From Symbiodinium microadriaticum (Eukaryota > Sar > Dinophyceae > Suessiales > Symbiodiniaceae), in the NCBI GenBank assembly GCA_001939145.1, contig LSRX01000717.1, forward strand, positions 30,862-94,861: DNA of 64,000 bases. Reading direction: 5' to 3'. The notes beneath the pieces are model-generated. The model ran no database searches, was not told where the DNA came from, and saw nothing but the letters and a program-made list of their open reading frames with translations. The position numbers and the translations under genes are program-made. Below are positions 1 through 11,202 of this stretch, piece by piece; position 1 is the stretch's first letter, and each line of letters opens with the position of its first letter.

Positions 1-304
1 CCTGAGCTTGTTCAACCCCAGTATGTCTGTTTCCTCTCGGACGAATGCTCATACCCCAGCCGTGATCGCACATGGCCGATCATCGACTGCCGGATTCCTT
101 GCATTCGGAGTTGGGCACTCCGGAAGCCCTGTGGCCTAGGTGGAGGAAATGTCCAACAAGGTTCGATATGCTTCGACAGCACAACATGTCACGGAGCGAC
201 CCTTCATCTGACAGGCAAACACTGGGAAGGCCTCTTTTGGAGTTGGCTTTCCCACATCAGTGTTGGCGTCGTGTTCTGGGGCTTGTGTTGAAGCTTCTTT
301 GGCA

Positions 305-3300
305 GGTGGACCCCAATTCATACCGCATCTTCGTGGGAGGGCTTCGAAAGACGACTACAGAGGAGCACAGTAGGTGGCTGCTCGTTTTGGCTTTTGTGCA
401 CTCACTCTGGTCGCATTATGATGCAGTCTGCAAGTCCGCGCCAAGCGTCTCGTCAGTAACACTCCAAAAGCGTGTAGATTGAAACGGAGTGTCGAGACTG
501 AAAGACGGGGGTGTAGGATATACAGAGCCTTAGAACCGACTGGCGGATCGACAAGTGGCCTTGAAGCAGGGGTGACCTGCTTCGCCTTCGGCTAGCGGAT
601 CTCTGCAAGCCTGCAATCTGTCAAGCGTTGTTGGGCTAAGCTGCGTCCCAAACTCTGAAGACAAGACCAGCCTTGTGTCTGCCTCGGATTCTACGGTGCA
701 CCGGTTTGGAATCTTGGATCTCAGATTCACTTTAGTGTAGAAGGATTAAGGTTTAGGGTCTACATCTGGGGTATGAGAACCAGTGTATCTGTTCCAGTTG
801 TCATGGCCGAGAAACGTGGCCCTAGATTCAGGTTGAGGATGAAGGTTTTGGCATTCGGGAATTGCGATGTATTATTCGGGATGTTGGTAGTGTAGTGTTC
901 GGGATGTCTGAATGGTGTTCTTGCTGAGCGGGTTTTGCTGGGTCTGCAGGACCGCATCCATGCGCACTTTGCCAGATTTGGCGAGGTGCAGGCCTGAAGT
1001 GGTTTGCTCAGTAGCCTTGTCGGTTTGGGAACTTGCGTTACACGAATAGCCCAGAACAAAAGCGAGGAAACGGAGGTTAAGATCCAGGCTGAGGCTGAGC
1101 GACTTCTAAAGGATTCGCAGACGGACGGCGCTGGCTAAGACGTGTTGTCCACGACCTTCGCATTGTTGGGCCAGCTTGTCATCGCGAGCTTTTCGTTGCA
1201 GCTTGTTGAGACATGGAAAGCCTCTTGCAGGTTGTGGAGATCAAGCGCCAGTGTGGGCCTGAGGGAAGTCGGAGAAGCCTGGTGGCATCACATGTGCAGA
1301 GGCTAACCATTACCATTCATCGGACTCGATCTGTTGCAATTGCTGTGTCCGCAAGGCCCGATGGCACTTCTCGAGGGTTTGCCTTCGTGCGATTTGCACG
1401 GCTTGACTCTGTGGATCGGGCAATCGAGGTGCGCAGAGTGCTGTGTTTTTTTGCTTCAGTGACGTATTCCGGAAATCCTATCAGCTGTTGAGGCCCATGC
1501 TCAGCACATGATCGACAACAAGTGGGCGGGGCTTCCGGCTTTAAAGTTTTTTTGCAAAGAGTCTCTTGCGAGAATCAGCCCGTCGACAGGTAGATGTGAA
1601 ACGACACGACAATGATGCCCACTCCGCTGGGCCTGCTATGTCCTGAGATCGAGTTCGCTGACACAGCGACGTCGTAATGTTCATAATTCCGATTGCGTGG
1701 TGGTTCGAGCATCATTTCAGATGCACTTGTTCGCGAAGTAGATTTGAGCACCGACAAGCCCGATCGCACAACTCACCGTGTGTATCGGGGCCATCGGCAG
1801 AGCTGCGTACACAGCTCGTGCGCCAGTCTACATTGTTGCAGTATCGTGGTGTGCCAATCCTTTGAGATGTTTGTGGTCCTTGAACACTCCTACTGTGGTT
1901 CATCGGTGGGCAGCACCTGTGCGTCACACTGGGCGATTGCGCACTGCTGCTGTTTTTGTTGTGTCGGAGCATCATTTGCATCATCTGCATGTTGAGGGCA
2001 CATGGATCCTGAGGCTTCTGCCTACCGGGACGACCGAGAGCGGAAGAAGAAACAGGCGCGGTCCATGTTGCAGGTTGCTGATCTCTGCATCCGCAAACGG
2101 CAGGCTACGGCTAGTAGCGATGACGATGCTGTGGACGACCGCAAGGCGTGTTGTTTTCTTAGAAGGCCACCCGTATGCTATGTCCATACCTGTCGGTATC
2201 ATCCGAAAAATGCCCGCATGCAGGAGGTGTAACTTAGGCCAGGTTAGGTTTTTTCGGCTGCACGCATGGGAGAGCAACCGCGTGCAGGCCGCGCGTTCGA
2301 TGCTGCAACAGTCAATGAAGAATGCCATGGGACAGTGTGGCCCTCAGCTTGAGTGCTTTGTGTGGACTCACGCGAAAATCCCCATCGAAACAAGCAACAA
2401 GTATTTTTCAGAGGGTCGACGGCGACGAGAAGGGCGAGAAAGGTCACGAGCCTGAACCACCGACTGGTGAGTGCCGTGAAATGCTGTGAACTGCTCAGAT
2501 TTCGTTTGCACCAGGCATGAACCCGGCCATGATGATGGGAATGATGAGCATGCTGCGCACTTGGCTCTCGTTAGCGCAATACTGCCATGAGGTGACCTAT
2601 TGCCTAGGATGAACCCCATGATGATGGCTTCCATGAACCCCATGATGGCCAAGCCGACCTGATTCCACTTGCTCTGGGGGTTCACGTAAGGTCCTGCTCT
2701 GCAATTGATGCTGCAGGCCATGAATATGATGGGCATGCAGTCCAGGTCGGAAGGTCGGCTGCTTGTCCCAGCTTGTGGTGGAATCTAACTCCTTGAGCAG
2801 CAAGATTCGACAAGGTGGTGATGGCGCAAGCGGGCAGCCAAAAGCTGGAAGTTGTGCACAAAGCAATGGCATGGGAAACTTTGGAAGTGTTCAAGGTGAG
2901 GGGGTGTCTGGGCAAGGCTGCGTGGGTGGTCGTGGTTGCTGTGGTGGCTTTGGCTGCGGTGGTTGTGGTGGCTGCACTGGCTGCGGTCCCTGTAGCTGCA
3001 GTGGCTGTGCTGGCTGCGCTGGCTGTGGTGGCTGTGGTGGCTTCGCTGGCTGCGGTGGCTGTGGTGGCTGTCCGGGCTGTGCTGGCAGCGGAGCTTGTGG
3101 TGGTTGCGGTGGCTGTGGTTGCTGCAGTGGCTGTGGCTGTTGCGGTGGCTGTTGCGGTGGCTGTGGTGGAAGCCCTGGTTGCTGTTGTGGTGGGGCTTGT
3201 GGCAACGTGTTGGGGGGAGGTCCTGGTCACGGCCTCAGCTTCGACGGTACAAGAGTATAGTTGCTGCCTCAAATCTTAAGAAGAGATCAGGCTGTGGTGC

Positions 3301-3990
3301 CAACATGAGTGTTGGAAATTGCGCGCGTTGCCCTTACCAGATCAGAGCTTCTGAAACTCTTCAGCCAGAGTTTAGCTTTCAGTCTTCCGAGGGCCAACAC
3401 TGCGCCTGGTTGTGGGTTCGTTGGCGGCGGTAGATGTGCTGCCAGCACTGACAGCGGCCCCGTCTCATCAAAATCTGGAAGGTCGGCTCCGTACTAGTGG
3501 CCAACACGGATTCCTTTCAGAGCCAGAGCCTGTCCGCCACGAGCGCAACATCTGCCCGGTCTCGACGGTCACGACGGTCACGAGATCGAGAGGTAGGTCT
3601 TGGTCCAGAGCCGCCTAGGCCTGGGCCGGAGGTCCGTTCCACGAGGAGATCTGTCGGAGCAGGCTGAGCTGAGAAGGAGACGAAGGCAAAGCAGGCGCTT
3701 GTGAGAGCAGAAAAGGGCCCTGCCCATGCGTCCCTGGTCAGCCAGAGCACGTGCGCCAGAAATTACCAATTACCGTGCGCTTCGTATTGCATTTCTGAAT
3801 CTCCGAGCTTTCAGGCCTCGGGCCTTGGGCCCGGTGGATCAAGAACTCTGATCAAGGCACGAGGCAGCACCGGCAACACGTGAAGAAGAGGCCGCCTCTC
3901 GACATAGAAGCAGTTGCAGCTCTCATACTCGGCAAGCATCGTGGATGTTTGGACAGCAAGAACAAACATGGACTGCTGTTTCAGGCATCA
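305..3990 (+). CDS. RRM-containing SR-type RNA-binding protein (spliced; exon pieces)
   Basis: Probable RNA-binding splicing or mRNA-handling factor of the nucleus. An RNP2-type motif RIFVGGL lies near 323-345 in an exon that follows a TTTGGCAG acceptor. A separate exon at about 961-990 reads HFARFGEVQ, the usual alpha1/beta2 region. RNP1 (RGFAFVRF) lies near 1370-1394, and an exon at about 1491-1524 (AHAQHMIDNKW) gives the C-terminal part of the same RRM. Downstream are Met-rich exons (about 2515-2560, 2608-2655, 2698-2735), a low-complexity stretch at 2888-3205, and Arg/Ser-rich pieces near 3536-3590 (SARSRRSRRSRDRE), 3660-3700 and 3885-3975. RRM followed by RS repeats is the layout of SR splicing factors. 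Exon ends and the start codon are not resolved; joining all these pieces into one gene is inference. The RRM itself is well supported. Confidence 0.6.
2888..3205 (+). repeat. GGCTGTGGT-type low-complexity tract
   Basis: A degenerate tract of GGCTGTGGTGGC-like triplet and hexanucleotide units. It stays open in all three + frames (Gly/Cys-rich, Ala/Val-rich and Trp/Leu-rich) and is Pro/Gln-rich on the - strand. Between the Met-rich and RS exons, the Gly/Cys frame (C and G almost alone) would continue from a normal-looking lead-in ending NGMGNFGSVQ, so it may be the coding frame. It could also be intronic. Confidence 0.6.
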
Positions 3991-4021
3991 ATCGTGGCGG
4001 CTAGCTGTAGGCCAAACTTCG

Positions 4022-5092
4022 TGCAATGAAGCTGCTGTCGCGGGTGCGGCTTCAGACGCCATGCGGCGCATGTTACCAGCTGTCATGGCGAAAACAGCAT
4101 GTCAGGCAGATGAGCTGGGTGGGGAGTGCGTAGATGGACAGCTAACACGAACCGTTTAGTTTGACAACGGCTGTGTGGGCGTGTCGTGAGCAACATCAAT
4201 GTTGTACGCGCTTGATTGATGTAGTGGTGTGCTGTGTATCTTCAGGCTGCAGCGAAGGCTGCTTGCAATCAGCGTCCAGGCGGAGTTTCTGAGTGTTGCC
4301 CATGGTCGCATGTTAGTCGACTGCATAGACGCATAGCCTCTCATAGTGGCCAGTTCGCTCGTGCTCTTGCAGGAAGCCCGACGGCGGGAACAGAAAGCAC
4401 ATGAGGACGCGAAAGCCCGCGGCGCAAATTCAGTCAGCACCCACGTCGTGGCTTGGCCGGATTGCGTTTCAGCACCGGCACGCTCGGCACGCTCCTTGAT
4501 CACGGCCTCAGGTTGATTCGATGTTCTCGGTGTTGTTTGGCCTTGGGATCGCCTGCTGGTACTTTGCAACTCGCATGTGAAGAGAGTCCTAATTGGCTGG
4601 CGCTTCGCCTGCCTCGAGAACTAGGGAGCCTCTGCAAAGGACTGGTTTGCGGTGAGAGAGCAGACGCGCGTGGAGCGCCTGACTTCCTGGCTCCGATCCC
4701 GCGAGGCTTTGAGTCTACATAAGCCGCATGCTTGCAGCAGCCATGTGGCGAAGTGTTGCGACTTGAAGCGATCACTGTGGGCAGGTTGCGGTTGAGACTC
4801 GGCAGCACTCGACTCTGAACCCAAAAGTTTTCGTTTTAGGGTCAGTCGCTCGAAACATGTTGCGAGGTCGCCTTTGAGCTGGACAACGTCATGTGTTGCA
4901 GGCTGGCGGACATGGCCCACTGGACATGCTCGAAAGCTTTGAACTCTTGAACCATCTGTGCGACTGTGCGCAGGTCGCGCGGCGAGAAAGGTGTAACACT
5001 TTTCCAGCTGGAGGAGAGCTTTTTGAACATGCTTCAGCTGGATGTCATGGGCCCTATCTGCTCACCGATAATACGTGGTGTAGGTAGCCGCC
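4022..5092 (+). CDS. Unrecognised exons with charged helices
   Basis: No family recognised. An exon at about 4372-4436 follows a clean CTCTTGCAG acceptor and reads EARRREQKAHEDAKARG, a strongly charged helix or coiled-coil composition. A second piece at about 4648-4720 (AVREQTRVERLTSWLR) and a third at about 4993-5045 (VTLFQLEESFLNMLQLDV) have similar helical character. A short piece at 4060-4130 (AMRRMLPAVMAKTACQADEL) may precede them. They could belong to the tail of the upstream SR-type gene or to a separate gene. Exon joins, start and stop are not determinable from what I can see. Confidence 0.25.
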
Positions 5093-8000
5093 TTTTTCTC
5101 ATCGCTTTGGCCGCAATTGCTGTCAGGACTACTTTGCAGGACCTCGCGAGCTGCGAAGCTTGTGTGTTGCGAAGAGACACGCGACCTTGTGGAAGCAAGC
5201 GTCATTGTAGCTGTCGAAAGGTAAGGCGGCAGGGGCCATACTTACCGAATGCAGCTTAAAGCGAGAGTCTCCATGACCGCGGAAAAATCCATTACTCCAT
5301 TATCGTGACATCCATCCAGTGCTTTGTTTGGGCATGGACGAGCTGTAAACCTTTGTTGTGACACTGATGGCAGCTGCAGCAAGCTGTCGCACAAATCAGT
5401 CGAGATTCGGTCTTCTTGCCACAGGAGTCAGCCAAGAATTTGTCGAGCTTGCGGCTGCCCTGGCACGTCGTGGCTTTTTCATGTCCGCTGCCTCGTCCCC
5501 GGCGGAAGCACTGCAAAGTGCCCATGGGAGACGTCGCAGCCACTCAAAGCAGGTCGTGCACGGCAGACCTCACGAAGGCCTCGCCGCCTCGCACCAGAAC
5601 AGTTTTATCACATTGCACGTCTACACGCGGAAACCTTGGTTCTCAGTGAATGTGCCAGGGGGCGACCGCAGAGATGCAGTGCAGTCGTCGCGATGGTGGC
5701 AGAGCTCGAAAGAGGCCGGGCTCCCTGCAAGCCGGACCCGGCAACCGACCAGAAGGTCGTCTTGTTTTTGAACTGATCTCAAAGATGTCCGGCGCGTGGT
5801 GTTTGTGCGGTTGGCTCAAAGATGTACCCTGACATGCTTATCTGTCTACGCATTTACGTCTTGCATACTTATCAGCTTATCTATCTACCTTTCTACTTCT
5901 ATTGTCCATTCCAGGGCGTGAAAACCCTCGAGGAATGAGCCACCCACGCGACGCCTGAAAGGAGCGGATAACCGCAGCAAGCGGAACAGGACAAGCTCAG
6001 CTGCGGCTTGTCTTTGAGAGAAGTGCTTTGGCGTCCCTTATTCCGCAGCACAGCCGGCAAACCGAGCAGGCAGGTAAGTAGTGAGGATGGCAGGAAGAGA
6101 GAAGACGGGGTTTGCAAGAGGAGGATTCGGTACTGCGAGCTCGACACCCATGAACCCAGACCCAGTAGTACCAAGCCCTGAACCCTGGAGTTTGGGCACA
6201 GGCGAATCAGCCGGAGCTCGTGGATGGCAGCCGTCTTAGCTTCGAGGGCTGCGGCCTTCCAACTGCCGGCCGGATCGGAGAGTTTCCGGAACGATAAGGT
6301 GCAGAGCTTGCCAGAAAGCTCATCGCAAGCCGGTGTCCTGAAGCTCTGTCCAGCTTCAAGGCTGGGTCTTCTTCCGTTGTCGAAAGCGAATTGGCAGTGT
6401 CTCTGAGCCTATGACTCCAAGACTCAAAGCGATAGTTGTGGACTCTCTGTGTGGGTGTGACGGGTGTCTGGAGGTATCTGGTTTTCCAGTCAGATCATCA
6501 AGGTGTAGTTGCTTTGTGAAAGCCTGTTTTTTGTTGTTTGTTTCGTGTCAGTGTGTGTCACTGTGTGTCATCCGTAAGAGACTGGCTCCGACAGGGAACG
6601 TGTCATGGGCTGTTACGTTCCGATCTGTTTGTGACCGTGTTGAAAGAGCGATGATAAATATGCAGTTCCACCTTCTGATCTGCTCCTGTGACCGTCGCCG
6701 TATTCTTCCCGTACCCATTCGTCAAAGCCAGAACACCGAGCTTTCGTTCGAGTCGGCTTCATGGAAGTTCTTGTGGGCACATGTGGTGGGGCGACAGTCC
6801 GTTCGTCAATCACTCCATTTTAAGGGTTGCTGTGGCTCTTGAGGTTTTCACATGCGTGGGTGGCAAGGCCCCTACAACTTACAATTGCCAGCGTGTGGCA
6901 GGTGATTTGTATAGAGAACAACGGCATGACCTCGATAGCATCGTGCAGCCTTGAGGTCCTCTTCGTCCTCAGTCCAGGCCAGTGAGTGGTGGCGTCGCTG
7001 CTGCGCGTGACCTGCTACGGGTTCCTCTGCCATGCACGCGATTCTCTGCCAGGTCAGTGTCATTCCACAGGGCTGGGCCGTCGGAGGCTGGAGTTCAACC
7101 GGTGCCCCATACCAGTTCCCGCTTCGTGCGCTCGAAAGAGCATGTCGACACTTACGTCTTGACCGCAGGAGGTCGGCAGAGTGATGTCCAGCCATGGGCT
7201 TGAATCGAAGCCAAGTCATATTTCCATGAAGCTTGTTTTGAAGAGCTGCCATCTTCCGCTGACTGCCCATTGCTTTTGCATCCCAGGCGTGGATGATTGC
7301 ATCCAGTACATTGCCAAGGAGCACCGAGTGTCTGTGCTGATCTCAGACGCTGGGGTTGTGAAGATCGTTGAATGGGGGTTGAGCTCTAAGCGCTTTGTCG
7401 TTCGCTGTTGCTGGGACGCACCTGACCAAAAAGGTTGGGGTTACCATAGGATCCCAAGAACTCATGTTGAAATGAGCCTCATCGCATGCGATCCTGCCCT
7501 AGAATCCCCGAGAAAAGCTGCCCCCCAAGGCTCGTCGGGTTGTTCTATTCACGGCCCCTTGACTGCAAGACATTGCAAGGCAAGACAGCCAGAGTGGAGG
7601 TCGGCAGGAGAGTGTTGATGAGCAGAGGCTTCGAAAGAGCTGGCTCGAGACGGAGCCGATGAGAGCTGGACAGCCATTCATGTTCCGAGTTCTACCGAAG
7701 GCAGCTTGAGCGAAATCGCGCAACCTCGTTGGTGAGCCTCCTTTTCAGCAGGCTTCCGCTTCGATGACATACAGCTCCCAAACGACGGCGAGTCAGGCTG
7801 AAAGCTCCGGCAGTACCCACCGTCGAACCATATTATGATCTCACGAAGGTTGGTTCGAGCTGCCAGAGATCATCTTCAACAAGGTGCGTCGCTCCGACAC
7901 AGCAGCCTTACCCCCGGTGCTTGTTTCTCTGTCGCCGTTCCTGGATATTCGCTAGGAAGCCCTACCTGTGCCTGTGGATGACGGCCCGAGTCGCCACAAA

Positions 8001-8700
8001 GCAAAGCATGGAATGGCTTGTTGCTAAACCCGAGAACCCGCAGGAAACTTTAGAATCCTAAACGGAGATATCGGCGGGCGAACCCTAGACCCCAGAACGA
8101 AGTGCGGGATGGGGATCACTACGCCGCACATTGACCTTGAGTTCACCGGGAAGCCAAAGGACGGTGGCGTCTTGCCAAGGCTCATATCCAGACAGAACTG
8201 GCTTTCCGCCCTGATACATGCCAGAAACTGTGTAGCTCCAACGTGGAAGCTAGTGTGCCATTGCACCTTCACAAGCTTACATTATGGAGTCAGATAGGGG
8301 AAATGCACAAGGAAGCAGAATAGCCGGCAAGCAGTGCTAAACCCAATTCGTAACAGGATATGTTGACCAGCGAAGCCTAAACCGGAAAAGGAGGTGTTCG
8401 GTTGGAAAGGGCCCGAAAAAGAGGGAATTCTATTGGGTACAGTGATCCCTGGCATTCAGGAAAGAGTCTTCAGTGAATGCTGCCAGGGCCAGTCATCTCA
8501 AGACCTAGTGATCTGAATTATGAGCTGATAAAGGGGTACCAAGCGCAGGTGTTGCGCTTGATGCGGCTGGCCTGAGACGGCAAGTTTTCCAGTGGTTCTG
8601 TGTAGGCACATGACAGGCGTGGGGTATATCCTTCAACTCCCCCAGTGCACAAAGTGGCCATACGCGATCGTGCTAACCAGAATGCCTAGAAAAATGGCAC
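5093..8700. other. Stretch without a recognised gene
   Basis: Only short, mutually overlapping open frames on both strands. Pieces that look mildly protein-like on + are about 5358-5560 (Ala-rich, with ELAAALARRGFF) and 7285-7480 (DDCIQYIAKEHRVSVLISDAG). Neither shows a motif I can name. Probably introns and intergenic DNA with a few real exons. Confidence 0.3.
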
Positions 8701-8709
8701 TCAACATGC

Positions 8710-8832
8710 TGGTTTCTCCATTGCAGTGTCGACGGCTGCCGTCGACCTGGTGCTGTATTCGGCGCTACTCGGTTTTGGTTCAAGCCTAGCTTTGCTGGAA
8801 TCGCGACTGCGGCGCTGCAGCTACATTCAAGG
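8710..8832 (+). CDS. Isolated hydrophobic exon
   Basis: An open stretch bounded by a good acceptor (TTCTCCATTGCAG) and a possible donor (CATTCAAG|GTATTG). It encodes a hydrophobic segment (VDLVLYSALLGFGSSLALLE) followed by a basic patch (SRLRRCSY), compatible with one membrane helix and a positive flank. No neighbouring exon could be matched to it and no family is recognised. It may be a fragment of a membrane protein or a chance open frame. Confidence 0.22.
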
Positions 8833-9135
8833 TATTGTTGCTCTTTGCTGTCTAGCATGGAGCTTTATAGCGCCTACCAAAGACCACGTGCAGTCAGTAA
8901 GTCTTACGGGTATTGTCGTCATGCATGATCGGCGCATGCCGCAGAATCGGCCCTCCGTTCAAATCGTGTGCCAGCGTCTTCCCCAGACCGACAGGGGCAG
9001 GAGTTTGCGGATCGCGGTGCGATGACCATCTTTTGAAGCCGTTGTCTTGATGTTGCCGTGAGTCTGAGGCTCTGTTGAAGTTGGAACATCTGGTCAGATC
9101 GGCCCAGGTTTCAAGAGCAACCACGGGAGGTTGCA

Positions 9136-11202
9136 GTGCAGCGTAGTCTGCATCTCAGACACTGTTCTGTTGTTCTTTCGTTTTGGGTTTTTTCCGCAAA
9201 TCTAAACACACACCGCCAAGGTTTGTCTCCGGCTCGCAACTTGTCAACACGTGCTCAAGGTATTCCACAGCAAAGTGCAGCGCTTTTTGGTTGCATAGTG
9301 GCATGGTGCTGGTGGTGTTACGATTGTCTCGAAACCATAGTCGCACGAGTCAACATTGCCCACAGGTTCTGGAGACAAGTCAGGCAGCAAGCAGAATTCA
9401 TTTGGCATGGCGATGCCGAGAACTGCCCACCTGGCCCACAAGTTCGCATTTGTCTTGCCACGCCTCTCGTGCACTGTGGAAAAGCTTCAGGCGAGTCTCA
9501 CCACGTTTTGCAGCCAAGTGGAGTCCGCAGGAGCCAGAGCGTGGGTGGAACTCCGAGGGGCGCCCATGACCCGGCCAGGTGTCAGCTTCGGGCGCCACCA
9601 CCCTGTATCTCCATAGCAGGAGGAATCTCCAGTGGAACACACCATCCGCCGAAGTTGGCGTCGCCCCTTCGACCTGTTCATGCTTCGTCCGGGTCGCAGC
9701 CGAGCTACGCTCCCAGGCAGGGGCAGCTACAGGCTCCAGACCAGGCCAAACCTGTGTCCCTACGTGCTCGCTCCTGCGACGGGATGCCGCGGTGGGTGTC
9801 CCAACGGCCTGTGGAGTTGACACAGCCATCGACCGCACTGCTTCGTTCTTCTTCAGAACGGCGGCCGCTGGCGACGGCGTCCGAAAAGCCGAAGCAAGGC
9901 CAAAGTCGATGTCACTCGGCCCCAGTGCTGAGACTGAGACAGGCAGAGCCTCCAAGTCCAAGGCCAAGGCCGGGCAAAACCACTGCACCTCGGCGTGGGC
10001 CCTGCGTGCCCCAGAGGATCCTTCGCTTGCCCAGCCCGAGACTGCAACCTCCGCTTCCCAGCCACAACCATCCCAAGCCCAAGCCCAAAGAGGCCCAGGC
10101 CGCCCAGGCCGCCGGGGCCGCCCAGCCCAAGTCTCTCGGGCCCGGGCGGCCCGGGCCGCGCAGTCCGAAATCGGGTCCCAGAGTCCACACCCACACAGCG
10201 CACGCATCGCACACAGCGCGCACATCTCGCACACCGCGCACGCAGCTCACGCCCACAAACACGGCGGCCTTCCTCCCACGCGGGCGAGTAGGCTCAGGCC
10301 CAGGCACGCGCCTTCACACGCCGAGCCCCAAAGGATGCAGGGAGCCCACGGAGGGTCAGAATCCTTTCGGGAGTCCAAGAGTGCTTGAGGTCAGTGAGAT
10401 TCAGAAGACGGTGCACATCGGATCTGGGAGCTTTGGCTCTGTTTGGAAGGCGACTGTTCGTGGATATCCAGTTGCTGTCAAGATCTGCCAGCAGAATACA
10501 GCCAACGAGCGCCGGGTCACTCTGAAGGAGCTCGGCTTTCTGTGCAACTTGCATCACCAGCGATTGGTGTCCTTCTTGGGGTTTGCGCAGACGGCAGACC
10601 AGCTGATCTTCGTTATGGAGCTGATGACTGGGGGAAATTTGTCGGATCTCTTATTCTGCAAACGACCAGTGTTGAGCTTTAGGCAGAAGGCGTTGATGGC
10701 CTGTCAAGTCGCCGAAGGTCTTTCATTTTTGCACGAAAGGCATGTTATTCATCGAGATCTTAAGACCATGAATGTCGTGTTGGATGCCTCGCTCAATTGC
10801 AAGCTCTGTGACTTTGGCCTCACTCTTTATCTGGACCACACGCACAATACGCTGTGCGGATTGCAGGGCTCTCCGAGGTACATGGCACCCGAGCAGCTCG
10901 AGACGACAGTTCGCATATCGGAAAAGGTGGACATTTGGCAGATGGGTTGCGTGATGCTGGAGCTGTTCTGTACCGTGGTGCCCTTCAGCAGCCTCAGCAA
11001 TGTGGCAGCGATTATCTCGGAGGTGGGATGTACAAGCTGACTGTTCGTCGTTTTGTCCATTCGTACTTTGCGTGCACGCCCTGAGTTGATCGTAAAGAAG
11101 AACGGCCCGACGATTCCTGATGATGCAGATCCGCGGGCTCGAGCTCTCATATTGCCATGTTTGCGAATGAGGCCAGCCGGCCCCTCCTTTCTTCTGTTCT
11201 AG
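9136..11202 (+). CDS. Tyrosine-kinase-like (TKL) protein kinase with Pro-rich N-terminus
   Basis: Serine/threonine or dual-specificity kinase of the TKL type, probably cytosolic signalling. The frame is open from 9136 to 11040. The catalytic domain starts near 10390: glycine loop GSGSFGSV at about 10420, ATP-binding lysine in VAVKI at 10480-10482, catalytic loop HRDLKTMN from 10750, DFG at 10810, and MAPEQ at 10882-10896. A short continuation at about 11082-11202, probably reached by splicing, reads RPELIVKKNGPTIPDD and LILPCLRMRPAG before a TAG at 11200-11202. This matches subdomain XI of TKL kinases. The leader is rich in Pro, Arg, Ala and Ser, with a His/Thr/Ala run near 10190-10250, and is probably disordered. 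An ATG at 9784 is a candidate start; the sequence upstream of it is open but less protein-like at its far end. The kinase identity is firm; the exact start and last exon are not. Confidence 0.85.

Noticed and set aside
9398..10307. Long minus-strand open frames opposite the kinase leader
   Set aside because: They are mirror frames of GC-rich Pro/Ala-coding DNA; the + strand frame runs into an unmistakable kinase domain.
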